From: Verrucomicrobiota bacterium
Lineage (GTDB): Bacteria > Verrucomicrobiota > Verrucomicrobiia > Verrucomicrobiales > Akkermansiaceae
Assembly: GCA_026397725.1 (NCBI GenBank)
Contig: JAPLUI010000267.1
Coordinates: forward strand, 1-44,844
DNA: 44,844 bases
Reading direction: 5' to 3'
Positions 26,628 to 35,278 of this stretch are shown here, piece by piece. The position numbers were made by a program, and so were the translations under genes. Each line of letters begins with the position of its first letter. The first letter of the stretch is position 1. The notes below the pieces were generated by a model that searched no databases, was not told the origin of the DNA, and worked only from the letters and a program-made list of their open reading frames with translations.

Positions 26628-27881
26628 TCACTCCATCGGCGTGGAGTGCGGGTCAAGGATTTGATTGACGATATGATTGCCGATCGCGAGGGAGGCGGTG
26701 GCACCAGGCGATGGGGCGTTGAGGACATGCAGTTGTCCCGGTGCGCGCAGCAGCAGGAAATCCATCAGCAAGGTGCCATCAGAGGCCATGGCCTGGGCCC
26801 GGACGCCCGCGAGCCCTTCATCTAACAAGTGTGAGTTCCGCACGCCGGGCACCAAGCGTTGGAGGTTGCGCAGGAAGGCGCTGCGGAACAGGGAATTCTC
26901 GAACTCGCGCAAGGTGGCAGCCGGGTATTTTGCCAGAAACCGCCACCACCCGGGCCACAGTAGCGCGGAGGACGCATCCCGCAACGAGAATGCCGTTTTG
27001 GCGTAACCCTCGCGCCGCATGGCGAGCACGGCATTCGGCCCGGCCTCCAAACCGCCGTGAAGCATCCGGGTGAAGTGTACGCCAAGAAACGGCAGTGCAG
27101 GATTGGGCGTGGGGTAAACCAAGTGGTTCACCAACTTTTCCCCCGCCGGGTTCAGTCTGAAATACTCGCCTCGGAAAGGGATGATGCGACAGGGCGGCCG
27201 GAGCCCGCAGGCCCGACAGATCCGGTCCGCGTGCAGGCCCCCGCAATTGAGCAGAAAATCAACCGGGATGGGCTCCCCGGATGTTTCAACCGTCTGTTGA
27301 GTGCCACTGACATGAAGTTTCCGGAAAGCCACGCCCGTGCGCACTTCGTGACCCGCCTGTTGGAGCAGATCGCGCATTTTCCGGGCGACCCCGGCAAAGT
27401 CGACGATGCCTTCCTGGGGCACCAGCAGGGCGGCCTTGGCGACCACATGCGGTTCCCGCCCGGCGAGTTCCTCCTTGCTCATCCAGTGCAGTCCGGACAA
27501 GCCATTGGCCCGCCCCCGCAGCTCGAGTTCCTTCAGGCGGGCTACTTCATCCTCGCTGACGGCCACCACGACCTTGCCGCAGATCTCGTGGGGGATGTCG
27601 TGTTGCTGGCAAAACGCGATCATCCGCTTGATTCCGTCAACTGCAAGCCTCGCCTTTTCCGAACCGGGCTGGTAGTACAAACCGCAATGCAGGACCCCGC
27701 TGTTATGACCGGTTTGGTGCTGGCCGACCTCCGGCTCCTTTTCAAGCACGATGATGTTGCGGAACACCCCGCGCACACTTGCCTGCATGGCGCTGGCCAA
27801 GCCCACAATCCCGCCACCAACCACACACAAGGTTTGATATTGCTGCCCGGACATCGCTTTGGTTTCCACTGCTGCGGCCAT
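26628..27881 (-). CDS. lhgO: L-2-hydroxyglutarate oxidase/dehydrogenase
   Basis: 417 aa FAD-dependent oxidoreductase that oxidises L-2-hydroxyglutarate to 2-oxoglutarate, feeding electrons to the respiratory chain. The dinucleotide-binding fold is GGGIVGLASA (22-31), followed by EKEPEVGQHQTGHNSGVLH, the family hallmark covering FAD and substrate contacts. YYQPGSEKARL, LLNCGGLHADRI, FRGEYFRL and the C-terminal GVRAQAM and NAPSPGATASLAIG match LhgO throughout. Length is normal. ATG at 27881 or 27854 may be the start. The gene is divergent from the UroD-like gene and upstream of the DUF1844-kdsA run; no link to LPS synthesis is known. Confidence 0.93.
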   Translation of the reverse strand: MAAAVETKAMSGQQYQTLCVVGGGIVGLASAMQASVRGVFRNIIVLEKEPEVGQHQTGHNSGVLHCGLYYQPGSEKARLAVDGIKRMIAFCQQHDIPHEICGKVVVAVSEDEVARLKELELRGRANGLSGLHWMSKEELAGREPHVVAKAALLVPQEGIVDFAGVARKMRDLLQQAGHEVRTGVAFRKLHVSGTQQTVETSGEPIPVDFLLNCGGLHADRICRACGLRPPCRIIPFRGEYFRLNPAGEKLVNHLVYPTPNPALPFLGVHFTRMLHGGLEAGPNAVLAMRREGYAKTAFSLRDASSALLWPGWWRFLAKYPAATLREFENSLFRSAFLRNLQRLVPGVRNSHLLDEGLAGVRAQAMASDGTLLMDFLLLRAPGQLHVLNAPSPGATASLAIGNHIVNQILDPHSTPME

Positions 27882-28112
27882 CCCCAGTCATGTCACCCTG
27901 AGAAGCGTGCGGCACTACTGCTCACCAACCCTGCACATGCGCCCGCGAAAAGTCAACCCCCCGCAGCATTTTTCCTCGTTTTCCCACATCCGGCAAGCAT
28001 CCCCCGCACCGATCAACCACGTCAATACACCACGAGGATCGGACAATACAGCAGTGGCGACACTTCGGCCTGCGTGTCATCCTCGCTTGGCAAGACCTCC
28101 CCCCCATCCTCC

Positions 28113-29189
28113 ATGTTGCCCGCCAGAAGCTTTAGTGCGAAGCCGGATTTCGACGATTGCCTCGCCCGCATCTATGCTTGGTATGGCCAGCAGATCATCG
28201 ACCGGCCGCCGGTTCGGTTTCATCATCACAATGTTGAATATGAGCGGCACCGCGCCATGGCGGGGCCCTGGCGCACAGCCGAGGAGCGCTGGTTGGATGT
28301 GGACTTTCAGGTCAAGACCTTCACCGACTCGTTAGAGGGGGCGACCTTTCTTGGCGAAACCTTCCCGGTCTTCTGGCCCAACCTCAGCGCGGTCGTCTAT
28401 AACCTGTTTCTCGGGCAGCCACCGGAATTCGATGAGGTCACGGCCTGGGTCCAGCCCTGTGTCGCCGCCCTCGACCGGCTGCCGGCCTTGAACGTCCAGC
28501 GGGAAAACCGTTATTACAGGGCCGTTGAGCAGCTCACTGCGAAGGCGCTCGCGGTGGCCGAGGGGAGCTTCCTGGTGGGCTACACCGACATGTATGCCGG
28601 CATCGATTGCACCGCGCTGTTGCGGGGTGCGGAACAGATGTGTCTGGATGTGATGATGGATCCCGCCGGCCTCAAGCGGCTCATCAGTGCGGCCTTCACG
28701 GAGTATGCCGAAGTGTACAGCCGCTTCGACGCCACGCTCAAGGCCCACCGCCAACTGTCCGTCACCTGGATGAACCTCCCCTCTTTCGACACCTTCAATG
28801 TGCTGGCCTGCGATTTTTCGGTCAATCTTTCGCCGTCGCATTTCGATGAGTTCTGCCTGCCGGTGATTCGCCGCGAAGCCGAATGTTATGTACACAATGT
28901 TTTCCATATCGACGGCAAAGGCGTGGCCAAGCACCTCGACTCCATCCTCACCTTGCCCAATCTGGCCGGAATCCAATGGGTCCAGGGCTATGGCGTTGAC
29001 CAACCGATTCTCCAATGGCTTCCCCTGATTGAAAAAATCCAGCAGGCGGGCAAGAGCGTGATTGTGGATCTGGCGCCCCGGGAGCTGGCCGACTTCATGA
29101 AGCGGGTTGATCCGACCGGCATCATGCTCTGGATCAATGCCGAGCCCGAGGATCAGGCGGACATCCTCAACCAAGTCAAACGCTGGTGA
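28113..29189 (+). CDS. UroD-like family protein (possible methyltransferase)
   Basis: 358 aa. Overall fold of the uroporphyrinogen decarboxylase superfamily, in the branch with a VFHIDGKGVAKHLDSIL motif followed by IQWVQGYG. True HemE lacks these and has other active-site residues, so heme synthesis is not implied. The superfamily also includes corrinoid-dependent methyltransferases, but the Cys/His zinc set of MtaA/CmuA types is not evident. No signal peptide. It opens a plus-strand run: 20 bp later comes an NCS1 permease. Uptake and demethylation or other conversion of a small nitrogenous or methylated compound would fit, but this is inference. Start at ATG 28113 is chosen because upstream sequence reads as non-coding; no ribosome binding site is visible. 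Confidence 0.75.
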   Translation: MLPARSFSAKPDFDDCLARIYAWYGQQIIDRPPVRFHHHNVEYERHRAMAGPWRTAEERWLDVDFQVKTFTDSLEGATFLGETFPVFWPNLSAVVYNLFLGQPPEFDEVTAWVQPCVAALDRLPALNVQRENRYYRAVEQLTAKALAVAEGSFLVGYTDMYAGIDCTALLRGAEQMCLDVMMDPAGLKRLISAAFTEYAEVYSRFDATLKAHRQLSVTWMNLPSFDTFNVLACDFSVNLSPSHFDEFCLPVIRREAECYVHNVFHIDGKGVAKHLDSILTLPNLAGIQWVQGYGVDQPILQWLPLIEKIQQAGKSVIVDLAPRELADFMKRVDPTGIMLWINAEPEDQADILNQVKRW

Positions 29190-29209
29190 ATTGAACAACC
29201 GACTTTCGT

Positions 29210-30619
29210 ATGAGTGAAGAGGTGATGCAGCAACGAGTGGTTCCGGTCGAGGAGTTCGAGCGGGAACGGGTGCCGGAACGCGCGACCCGGGGCCTGCGAA
29301 GTTTCCTCGGCATGTTTGCCGGCGAGCATGTGGCCGGCACCGAACTGCTCATCGGCCCGCTCTTTGTCGTCCACGGGGTGACGGCCTTTGATCTGCTGGT
29401 GGGCCTGCTGGTCGGCAATCTGCTCGCGGTGCTCACCTGGACCTATGTCACCGCGCCCATCGCGGTGAAGCACCGCTTCACGCTTTATTTCCAGCTCGAG
29501 AAGATCGGTGGCCGATCGCTCGTCAAGATCTACAATCTGGCCAACGGGGTGCTCTGGTGCTGCGTCGCGGCCGCCATGATCTATGTTTCCGCAACCGCCA
29601 TTGCGGTGCCGCTCAACTGCCAGATGCCGGCCCTCAATGACTGGCTGCCTCCCGGGCCCGGCCTGGCCATCACGGTCTTCCTAACCGGACTGCTGTTCAC
29701 CTATGTGGCGGCACGCGGTTACGAGGCCCTGGCGCATTTTGCCAACATCGCGGCCCCGTGGATGGTGGTGCTCTTCGCGGTGTTCGGAATCTCCGCGCTG
29801 CCGGAACTCGGCATCCACTCGCTGGCGGATTTCTGGCGCGTCGCCAATCAGTCGATCTGGCCGGGCCATGCCGCCCCCGACAGGATCCAATTCACCTTTT
29901 GGCATGTCATGTTTTTCTCGTGGTTCGGCAACATGGCATGGCATTGGGGCATGGGCGATCTGTCGATCTTCCGGTTTGCCAGGAAATATACTTATGGCTT
30001 TGCCTCCGCCGCCGGGATGTTTTTCGGGCATTACATGGCCTGGATCTGCGCCGGACTGCTGTATGCGGTTCAGGTGTCCCGCAATGGCGCCGATACCGCG
30101 ATCACGCCGGGCTCCCTCGCCTCTGGGGTGGCCGGCTGGGCCGGCATCGTGCTGGTCCTCGTCGCCGGCTGGACCACGGCGAATCCGATTCTCTACCGGG
30201 CCGGGCTGGCGTTTCAATCGCTGCATGCCACCTGGCCGCGCTTCCGGGTGACGCTTGCCGCCGGGGTGCTCGCCAGTGTGGTGGCGATGTTTCCCGGGCT
30301 CTGCTCGAAGTTCCTCGAAATCGCCGCGCTTTATGGCTTGGCACTCTGCCCGATGGGAGCTATCATCTTCGTCGATCACTATTTCATGCGCCAAGCCAAC
30401 CTGCTTGATTTCTATGCCGAACGGGCCGGTCTGCAAGGCTGGTGGCCGCCGCTGGCCGCCTGGCTGCTGGCGCTGGCGGCCTGTGTGGCCATGAATCTCG
30501 GCTGCGGCTTTCAGGTGTTTTTCCTCGGCCTGCCGGGATGGCTCATGGCCGGGATTTTTTACTTCATCATGAGCAAGGTGGCGCAGAGCCGTGTTCTAAT
30601 CGAGAGCGTCAAACCATGA
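29210..30619 (+). CDS. NCS1-family permease
   Basis: 469 aa, with about 12 hydrophobic segments. The N-terminus (RATRGLRSFLGMFAGEHVAG) and the first helices match nucleobase:cation symporter-1 transporters, which import purines, pyrimidines, hydantoins or related ring compounds with H+ or Na+. The specific substrate cannot be told. It starts 20 bp after the UroD-like gene and its stop overlaps the next ATG (ATGA), so the three are probably co-translated. Confidence 0.85.
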   Translation: MSEEVMQQRVVPVEEFERERVPERATRGLRSFLGMFAGEHVAGTELLIGPLFVVHGVTAFDLLVGLLVGNLLAVLTWTYVTAPIAVKHRFTLYFQLEKIGGRSLVKIYNLANGVLWCCVAAAMIYVSATAIAVPLNCQMPALNDWLPPGPGLAITVFLTGLLFTYVAARGYEALAHFANIAAPWMVVLFAVFGISALPELGIHSLADFWRVANQSIWPGHAAPDRIQFTFWHVMFFSWFGNMAWHWGMGDLSIFRFARKYTYGFASAAGMFFGHYMAWICAGLLYAVQVSRNGADTAITPGSLASGVAGWAGIVLVLVAGWTTANPILYRAGLAFQSLHATWPRFRVTLAAGVLASVVAMFPGLCSKFLEIAALYGLALCPMGAIIFVDHYFMRQANLLDFYAERAGLQGWWPPLAAWLLALAACVAMNLGCGFQVFFLGLPGWLMAGIFYFIMSKVAQSRVLIESVKP

Positions 30620-30789
30620 AACCACTCCTCATGACCCTGTCCTTCCTTGCGCTCGCCGCCAGTCTGGTGTCGTCCATCATCTGCGCCAACCAAGGCTTGA
30701 GTGCGGACACCAACAAGCTGGTGCTGCTGGTGGGAATGCTGGTATGGTTTGCGGTGACTCCGTTCTGGATGCGCAAACACAAGCCCTGA
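30616..30789 (+). CDS. Small two-helix membrane protein
   Basis: 57 aa. Two hydrophobic helices (about 4-25 and 35-51) with a short basic tail (WMRKHKP). Start overlaps the permease stop by ATGA, indicating translational coupling. It may be an accessory subunit of the permease, by analogy to small proteins beside other transporters; no homologue is known to me. Confidence 0.7.
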   Translation: MKPLLMTLSFLALAASLVSSIICANQGLSADTNKLVLLVGMLVWFAVTPFWMRKHKP

Positions 30790-30890
30790 GCAAGCACCGG
30801 CCAGACCCCACTGCAACCATAACCTTCAAACGCACCAGTTCACCTATCAAACATGCCACCATCATTCACCCCACATCCCCCACCTCATCC

Positions 30891-33761
30891 ATGAAACCAC
30901 ACACCATGCACATCACCCGCTGGCTGCCCCTTGCCCTTGGCTGCGGGCTGCTCGCACCCAGCCTCTCCCCGGCGGAGCAATTCCGGCTGCACAACGAGCT
31001 GATCGCAGCCGACTTCGACGCCACCGGACTGACCCGCCTGGCGCTGCCGAACTCGGCCGCCGTCCTCGAGCTGGCGCAGGATTCCGCCGCCCTAACCGTC
31101 GATGGCGAGCGGCTCGCGGGGCCCGGCCTCAAACTCACGGGCACCCAACAGGAGCAGGACCGCCTCACCTACACCTATAGCGCCGGCGACCGGCAGCTCC
31201 AGGTGATCTATGAGTTGCAGCCCACCTGGCAATTTGTGAGCAAGCAACTCGTGCTAACCCTGGCCAAAGACCGCACCAGCCGGGTGAACGCAGTTGAGGT
31301 CTTCCGCGCCGAACTCAAGACCCCGGTGGCACGCGAAACCAAGGCCAGCAATGGCAGCGGAGCCGTGTTCCTCCGGCTCGGCAAGCCGGAAGCGAAGCCG
31401 GCATGCAGCGCCTTCCTCGCCATCCAGAATCCTTTCCTCAAATGGGAACGCAAGGACTCACAAGTCGCACTCGGCTATCAACCCGAACTCGAATGGCGCG
31501 CCGCCTACGGGCCCTTCGCCTCGGACCGCGTCTGCCTCGGGCTCCAAACCCTAACTGGCAATGAGATGCCCATGCGCAATCTCGGCGAATGGAAGTATGT
31601 GCGCGAACCGGAGCACGCGCTCGATGGGCTTCCCACGCTGGATCTGGCGGAGTTCGACGCGATGACCCGCTGCGTGAGTGCCTTCGCCTTGTTCCGTCCG
31701 GAGAAGAGCCTGCGCGTCCATGTGCCATGGTGCGAGAATGACTATCAGATTGATGTCGGCACTCCCGCCGGCCGCACTGAATACAAGCGCATTCTCGACC
31801 AATGTGCCGCCGTTGGTGTGACCCACTCGCTGTTCACTCCGGCGAACGGCGTCGTCGCCCCGCTGAAGGACAATGCCGACGCCTGGGGTTGGGAGAACTG
31901 CCTCTGGCTCGGCCTCGGTCAGAAAATCCGCATGGGCCAATGGGACATTGCCAAGGACCCGATCCCGCCCTCCATCCAGGAAATGCTCGACTATGCCAAA
32001 GCCAAGCAGGTGAAGCTGGTGGCCTATGCCTATCCGACGCTCGGGTGGAAACAGAATCCGGAATGGACCGCATGGTGCGGCGGCAAGACCGGCGGCTATG
32101 TGGGGGTGGATACCGGCGTGCGCAGTTTCCAGGATTGGTTTGTCGATCAACTGGTGGCGTTCCAGCAACGCACCGGCATCAGCGGCTACTGCTTCGACCA
32201 TTGGTGGATCGCCTATGAGCCGACCAAGGAAGGTGCCACGCCTTCTAGCAAATACGCGCAGTGGAATGGCTGCCGCCGCATCCTCGAGGAATTGCGCCGC
32301 CGCATCCCGGAGGTCGTCATCGACGGCCGCCAGCAATACCAATGGTTCGGCCCGTGGACGTGGCTCGGCGGCTCCTATCCGCATCCCACCACCACCGACG
32401 AACAACCGGGCAGCTTTGAGAATTTTCCCGACCTCCACTTCAGCCGCGTCTCGGGCGACCGGCAACGCTGGGCCACCTGGTTCTATCACATGGAGCAATT
32501 CACGCCATGGGAATTGGTGCCCGGCTACATGACCCACCAAACACCCCGCAGCGACGCCAAGGGCCAATGCGTTCGCGACCGTGCCTTCCACGCCCGCGAC
32601 TGGGATGTGTTAGGCTGGCGGTATTCGGTGATTTCATCGGTCGGCACCGCGCCGTTCAACCATGTGGTGGATTTGCTCCCGGCCCGCGACGAGACCGAGT
32701 TCAAGAGCTTTCTTCCCGCCGAGCAACAATGGCTGCGCGGGTGGATGGATTGGACCGATGCCAACCGGGCGGTCCTCAAGAAGCTGCGTCCCATCATCGG
32801 CCCACCGGTGCTCGGTCGCATCGACGGCACCGCCGCCATTGATGGCGACCACGGCTTCGCCTTCCTGTTCAACCCGAACTACCGCGAACTTAATGCCGAA
32901 TTCACGCTGGACGCCAGCATCGGGTTGACCCAGGGCAGCGAGTTCCTGCTGCGCGAACTCTATCCGCGTGCCGGACGTTTGTTAGGAAAGCCCGGTGCCG
33001 GCCGGTGGCACCTCGGCGACAAGGTGAGCCTGGCGATCAAGGGTCCCGAAGCACTTGTCCTCGAAGTGGTGCCCGCCACCGCGATCCAGCGTCCCGCGCT
33101 GCTGCAAGCCGATGGCAAAGCCGTGCTGGACGGCGAGCGGCTGGTGCTCACCGAGGTCCGTGGCGAAACGGGTCGTCCGACCGTTCTCGCCGTGCTGCTT
33201 CCCGCCGGCCGGAAGGTTGCCATGGTCAGCGTCAATGGTCGCGAGTTCACCACGTTCCAAACCGGCAATGACGTGCTGAGCTTGCCCGTCACCTTCGCCG
33301 GCCCGCGCGTCGAGCACTGCCAGCAAGTTGGCGCCTACGACCGCAACTTCGCGGACAAGCTGTTCCGCGCCGATCTAACCGTTCCAAAGCGGGTGTTCGA
33401 GCAACTCGCCGCCCGCCGCAAGGCCTGGCCGGTTGACTATACGGAAGAGGAACTGCTCGCCACCTGGCGGGGCTCCGATCGCCTGCTGCTTCACCTCCAG
33501 ATCGCCGATCCCAAAGACGAATGGGCGGTGAGCCTCAAGATCGACGGCCAGGCGGTCGAAGTGAAGAAGGCCTACGGCGACGTCTTCCCGTTAGGGCGCG
33601 AGCGCACGTTCAGCGGCTTCTATGCCGACCTGTCGAAGCTGCAACCCGACCTCGCTCATCAGGTTGAAGTGGCATTGCCGGACGGGCTCCAACCCGGCCA
33701 GTTCCAAGGCCTGTTCCTCGAAAACGTGGAAACCGAGTTCACGACGGACCTGGCCAAGTAA
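30891..33761 (+). CDS. Large secreted TIM-barrel, glycosidase-like protein
   Basis: 956 aa with a Sec signal (about 6-27, WLPLALGCGLLAPSLSPA). An N-terminal beta-rich domain (about 30-290) is followed by a probable (beta/alpha)8 barrel (about 300-640) and C-terminal beta domains. The layout resembles GH36/GH31-type alpha-glycosidases. Acidic residues at strand ends, D436 (GYCFDHWW) and D478 (VVIDGRQQ), are candidate catalytic or binding residues, but I cannot assign a family. The leader from 30790 is 101 bp, rich in A and C, with no ribosome binding site; ATG 30891 or 30906 could be the start. It ends a plus-strand run of four genes. Contains three TTA leucine codons, all followed by G. Confidence 0.75.
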   Translation: MKPHTMHITRWLPLALGCGLLAPSLSPAEQFRLHNELIAADFDATGLTRLALPNSAAVLELAQDSAALTVDGERLAGPGLKLTGTQQEQDRLTYTYSAGDRQLQVIYELQPTWQFVSKQLVLTLAKDRTSRVNAVEVFRAELKTPVARETKASNGSGAVFLRLGKPEAKPACSAFLAIQNPFLKWERKDSQVALGYQPELEWRAAYGPFASDRVCLGLQTLTGNEMPMRNLGEWKYVREPEHALDGLPTLDLAEFDAMTRCVSAFALFRPEKSLRVHVPWCENDYQIDVGTPAGRTEYKRILDQCAAVGVTHSLFTPANGVVAPLKDNADAWGWENCLWLGLGQKIRMGQWDIAKDPIPPSIQEMLDYAKAKQVKLVAYAYPTLGWKQNPEWTAWCGGKTGGYVGVDTGVRSFQDWFVDQLVAFQQRTGISGYCFDHWWIAYEPTKEGATPSSKYAQWNGCRRILEELRRRIPEVVIDGRQQYQWFGPWTWLGGSYPHPTTTDEQPGSFENFPDLHFSRVSGDRQRWATWFYHMEQFTPWELVPGYMTHQTPRSDAKGQCVRDRAFHARDWDVLGWRYSVISSVGTAPFNHVVDLLPARDETEFKSFLPAEQQWLRGWMDWTDANRAVLKKLRPIIGPPVLGRIDGTAAIDGDHGFAFLFNPNYRELNAEFTLDASIGLTQGSEFLLRELYPRAGRLLGKPGAGRWHLGDKVSLAIKGPEALVLEVVPATAIQRPALLQADGKAVLDGERLVLTEVRGETGRPTVLAVLLPAGRKVAMVSVNGREFTTFQTGNDVLSLPVTFAGPRVEHCQQVGAYDRNFADKLFRADLTVPKRVFEQLAARRKAWPVDYTEEELLATWRGSDRLLLHLQIADPKDEWAVSLKIDGQAVEVKKAYGDVFPLGRERTFSGFYADLSKLQPDLAHQVEVALPDGLQPGQFQGLFLENVETEFTTDLAK

Positions 33762-33800
33762 TCCACTCGTCGGCAGCAGCGTCACAGCAGCGGCGGGCGC

Positions 33801-34031
33801 TCAGGCTCCGGGCTTGCGACCGCCCCAGTGGATGATGCCGGCCTCATCGAGCCAGCCCAGCTTGCCCAGCAGGAGCGACGGCGGACAAAAGCCGGTGAAC
33901 ACGGACTGAATCAGATTCACGCCGGCGAAGGCCGGCAGGAGCAGCCACCAGGGGCTGACGAAATGGGCCAGGGCGGTGCCAATGAGGACGACCGAACCGG
34001 CGAGCAGACGGATGAGGGAATCGATTTTCAT
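33801..34031 (-). CDS. DUF2892 (YgaP-like) membrane protein
   Basis: 76 aa. Two membrane helices with the DUF2892 pattern: IRLLAGSVVLIGTALAHFV, then LLPAFAGVNLIQSVFTGFCP with a conserved Cys-Pro after the second helix. In E. coli the same domain forms the membrane part of the rhodanese YgaP; here it is free-standing. A 10-bp perfect inverted repeat lies directly upstream. Convergent with the TIM-barrel protein gene, 39 bp apart. ATG at 34031 fits the family start. Confidence 0.85.
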   Translation of the reverse strand: MKIDSLIRLLAGSVVLIGTALAHFVSPWWLLLPAFAGVNLIQSVFTGFCPPSLLLGKLGWLDEAGIIHWGGRKPGA

Positions 34032-34040
34032 GACGGAATT

Positions 34041-34078
34041 GAATGCAACCAGATGCAAACAAGCACAGGGTTGCATTC
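34041..34078 (-). promoter_or_regulatory. Perfect inverted repeat before the DUF2892 gene
   Basis: GAATGCAACC (34041-34050) and GGTTGCATTC (34069-34078) are exact reverse complements around 18 nt, 9 bp upstream of the DUF2892 start codon. A third related piece, GATGCAAAC, lies in the spacer. Size and position suit a repressor operator or a 5' leader hairpin. In E. coli the neighbouring repressor of ygaP is an ArsR-type protein, but no regulator gene is seen here. Confidence 0.5.
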
Positions 34079-34218
34079 ACGTCAAGCCCCCCGCCGTGCA
34101 TTCCTCCATGGCCTTGGTGGGGCGTTACCAGCACGCCAGCTTCTGCCGCAGCCGGTGAACCGACAGCTCTCCTAACAATTCATGACCTGCCAGCGAACCC
34201 GGAGCGACGACTGCGGCA

Positions 34219-34914
34219 TCATTCCTCCAGGGCGGGACCTCGCGGAGGAACTTGACCGCCTTGGCCACCCGGGTTGCCTGGCCCCCCTGGCGCACCGGGG
34301 GGCATGCCGGGACCTTGCACGCCGGGACCTTGGCCACCGGGGGGCATGCCGGGGCCTTGCATACCGGGGCCTTGGCCGCCGGAGGGCATGCCGGGACCTT
34401 GCATGCCGGGACCTTGGCCGCCGGGGGGCATGCCGGGGCCTTGCATACCGGGACCTTGCATGCCGGGACCTTGCATGCCGGGGCCTTGCATACCGGGACC
34501 TTGCATGCCGGGACCTTGCATGCCGGGACCTTGCATGCCGGGGCCTTGCATACCGGGACCTTGCATGCCGGGACCTTGGCCACCGGGGGCACCGGGGCGT
34601 TGTGGTGGCCGCATCTGCTTCATCTGCTCAAGTTGCGCGGGGGTGAGGATATTCTCGATCTTCGCCTTCACCTCAGCCTCCAGGTCCGCCACTTGTTGGA
34701 TCTGCCCGGGGGTGAGCCTCAGGAACTCCGGAGCACCCGGGGGCAACAGGCGAGGCCCGCCCGGCCGCTGCTGCGGGCCACCTTGCGGAACACCCGGCGG
34801 CGGCGGCGGTTGTGGACGTTCACCGGACGGGGGCGGCCCCGCCTCTTCCTGTGCAGTTAGAAACCCTGCCGACACACCGAGTGTCAGCACTAACATGATT
34901 GACGACTTTTTCAT
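34219..34914 (-). CDS. Secreted LTxxQ-motif protein with GPGMQ tandem repeats
   Basis: 231 aa. Signal peptide MKKSSIMLVLTLGVSAGFLTA, a proline-rich stretch, then a short helical part with two LTxxQ-type motifs (LTPGQIQQ and LTPAQLEQ), as in Spy/CpxP-like periplasmic proteins. After about residue 125 the chain is a collagen-like low-complexity region with about nine tandem GPGMQ pentapeptides, then longer GPGMPPGGQ-type units. The start has AAAGG upstream (AAAGGTAACATC then ATG), a reasonable ribosome binding site. Met-rich repeats could serve metal binding or oxidant scavenging, or simply act as a flexible spacer; this is inference. An upstream 75-codon frame overlaps the start by ATGA but reads as non-coding. 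Confidence 0.8.
   Translation of the reverse strand: MKKSSIMLVLTLGVSAGFLTAQEEAGPPPSGERPQPPPPPGVPQGGPQQRPGGPRLLPPGAPEFLRLTPGQIQQVADLEAEVKAKIENILTPAQLEQMKQMRPPQRPGAPGGQGPGMQGPGMQGPGMQGPGMQGPGMQGPGMQGPGMQGPGMQGPGMQGPGMPPGGQGPGMQGPGMPSGGQGPGMQGPGMPPGGQGPGVQGPGMPPGAPGGPGNPGGQGGQVPPRGPALEE
34290..34584. repeat. 15-bp tandem repeat encoding GPGMQ
   Basis: Units like CATGCCGGGACCTTG repeat with 15-bp period, several exact, with two main variants (CATGCCGGG and CATACCGGG). The strongest run is 34439-34576. It lies within the LTxxQ protein gene. Identity at silent sites suggests recent expansion by slippage or recombination. Confidence 0.9.
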
Positions 34915-35146
34915 GATGTTACCTTTCGTGTTTTTTTTCTCCTTCGCTTCAGCCGCCCGCACCGGCGTCGATGCAGTAAAGAAAACGGTCGGAGCTCAGG
35001 AAAAGCTGGTGGCCCACCATCGCGGGACGTGCCGTTGAAGCTCACCAGCAGCCTCAGCAGTGGGGCTGTTAGAGCACGGATCCTCGTGGTGGCAGGCGTA
35101 TTCATCTCGTTGGGTTGGTGAGATTCACCGCGAATCATGTTAAGTC

Positions 35147-35175
35147 CGTATGTCGATTCAAGGGAAAATTGTCAA
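35147..35175 (-). promoter_or_regulatory. Possible sigma70-type promoter for the LTxxQ gene
   Basis: On the minus strand TTGACA (35170-35175) is followed after 17 bp by CATACG (35147-35152), a weak -10. The start codon at 34914 is about 225 bp downstream, leaving a long leader. The rest of 34915-35223 holds no gene I can support. Confidence 0.3.
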
Positions 35176-35223
35176 GGAAGGGTAAAATTTCCGGGGTGCT
35201 GCCACCTGCCATCCCGCCGCACA

Positions 35224-35275
35224 GTTCCTGATCCCGGCGGAAAATGAGTTGGCACCTCTGACCTCCGACCTCTGA
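35224..35275. repeat. Dispersed-repeat core, copy C, plus CCTCTGA heptamer array
   Basis: 35224-35254 is an inverted copy of the 31-bp core at 344-374 and 38384-38414. It is followed at once by three heptamers (CCTCTGA, CCTCCGA, CCTCTGA) at 35255-35275, which end 3 bp before the priA stop codon. Confidence 0.75.
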
Positions 35276-35278
35276 CAC

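Noticed and set aside
28113..29189. hemE uroporphyrinogen decarboxylase
   Set aside because: Lacks the HemE N-terminal RQAGRYMPEY-type motif, and its HIDG/IQWVQG motifs match another branch of the superfamily.
34290..34584. CRISPR-like short repeats
   Set aside because: Period is 15 bp with no unique spacers, and units keep one reading frame; this is a coding tandem repeat.
34274..35038. Plus-strand frame of MPGPC repeats
   Set aside because: Reverse-strand image of the GPGMQ repeat. It lacks a signal or a start context, while the minus-strand gene has both.
34911..35138. 75-codon leader ORF overlapping the LTxxQ start by ATGA
   Set aside because: Translation is Arg/Pro/Ser-rich without coding-like bias; the overlap is probably chance.
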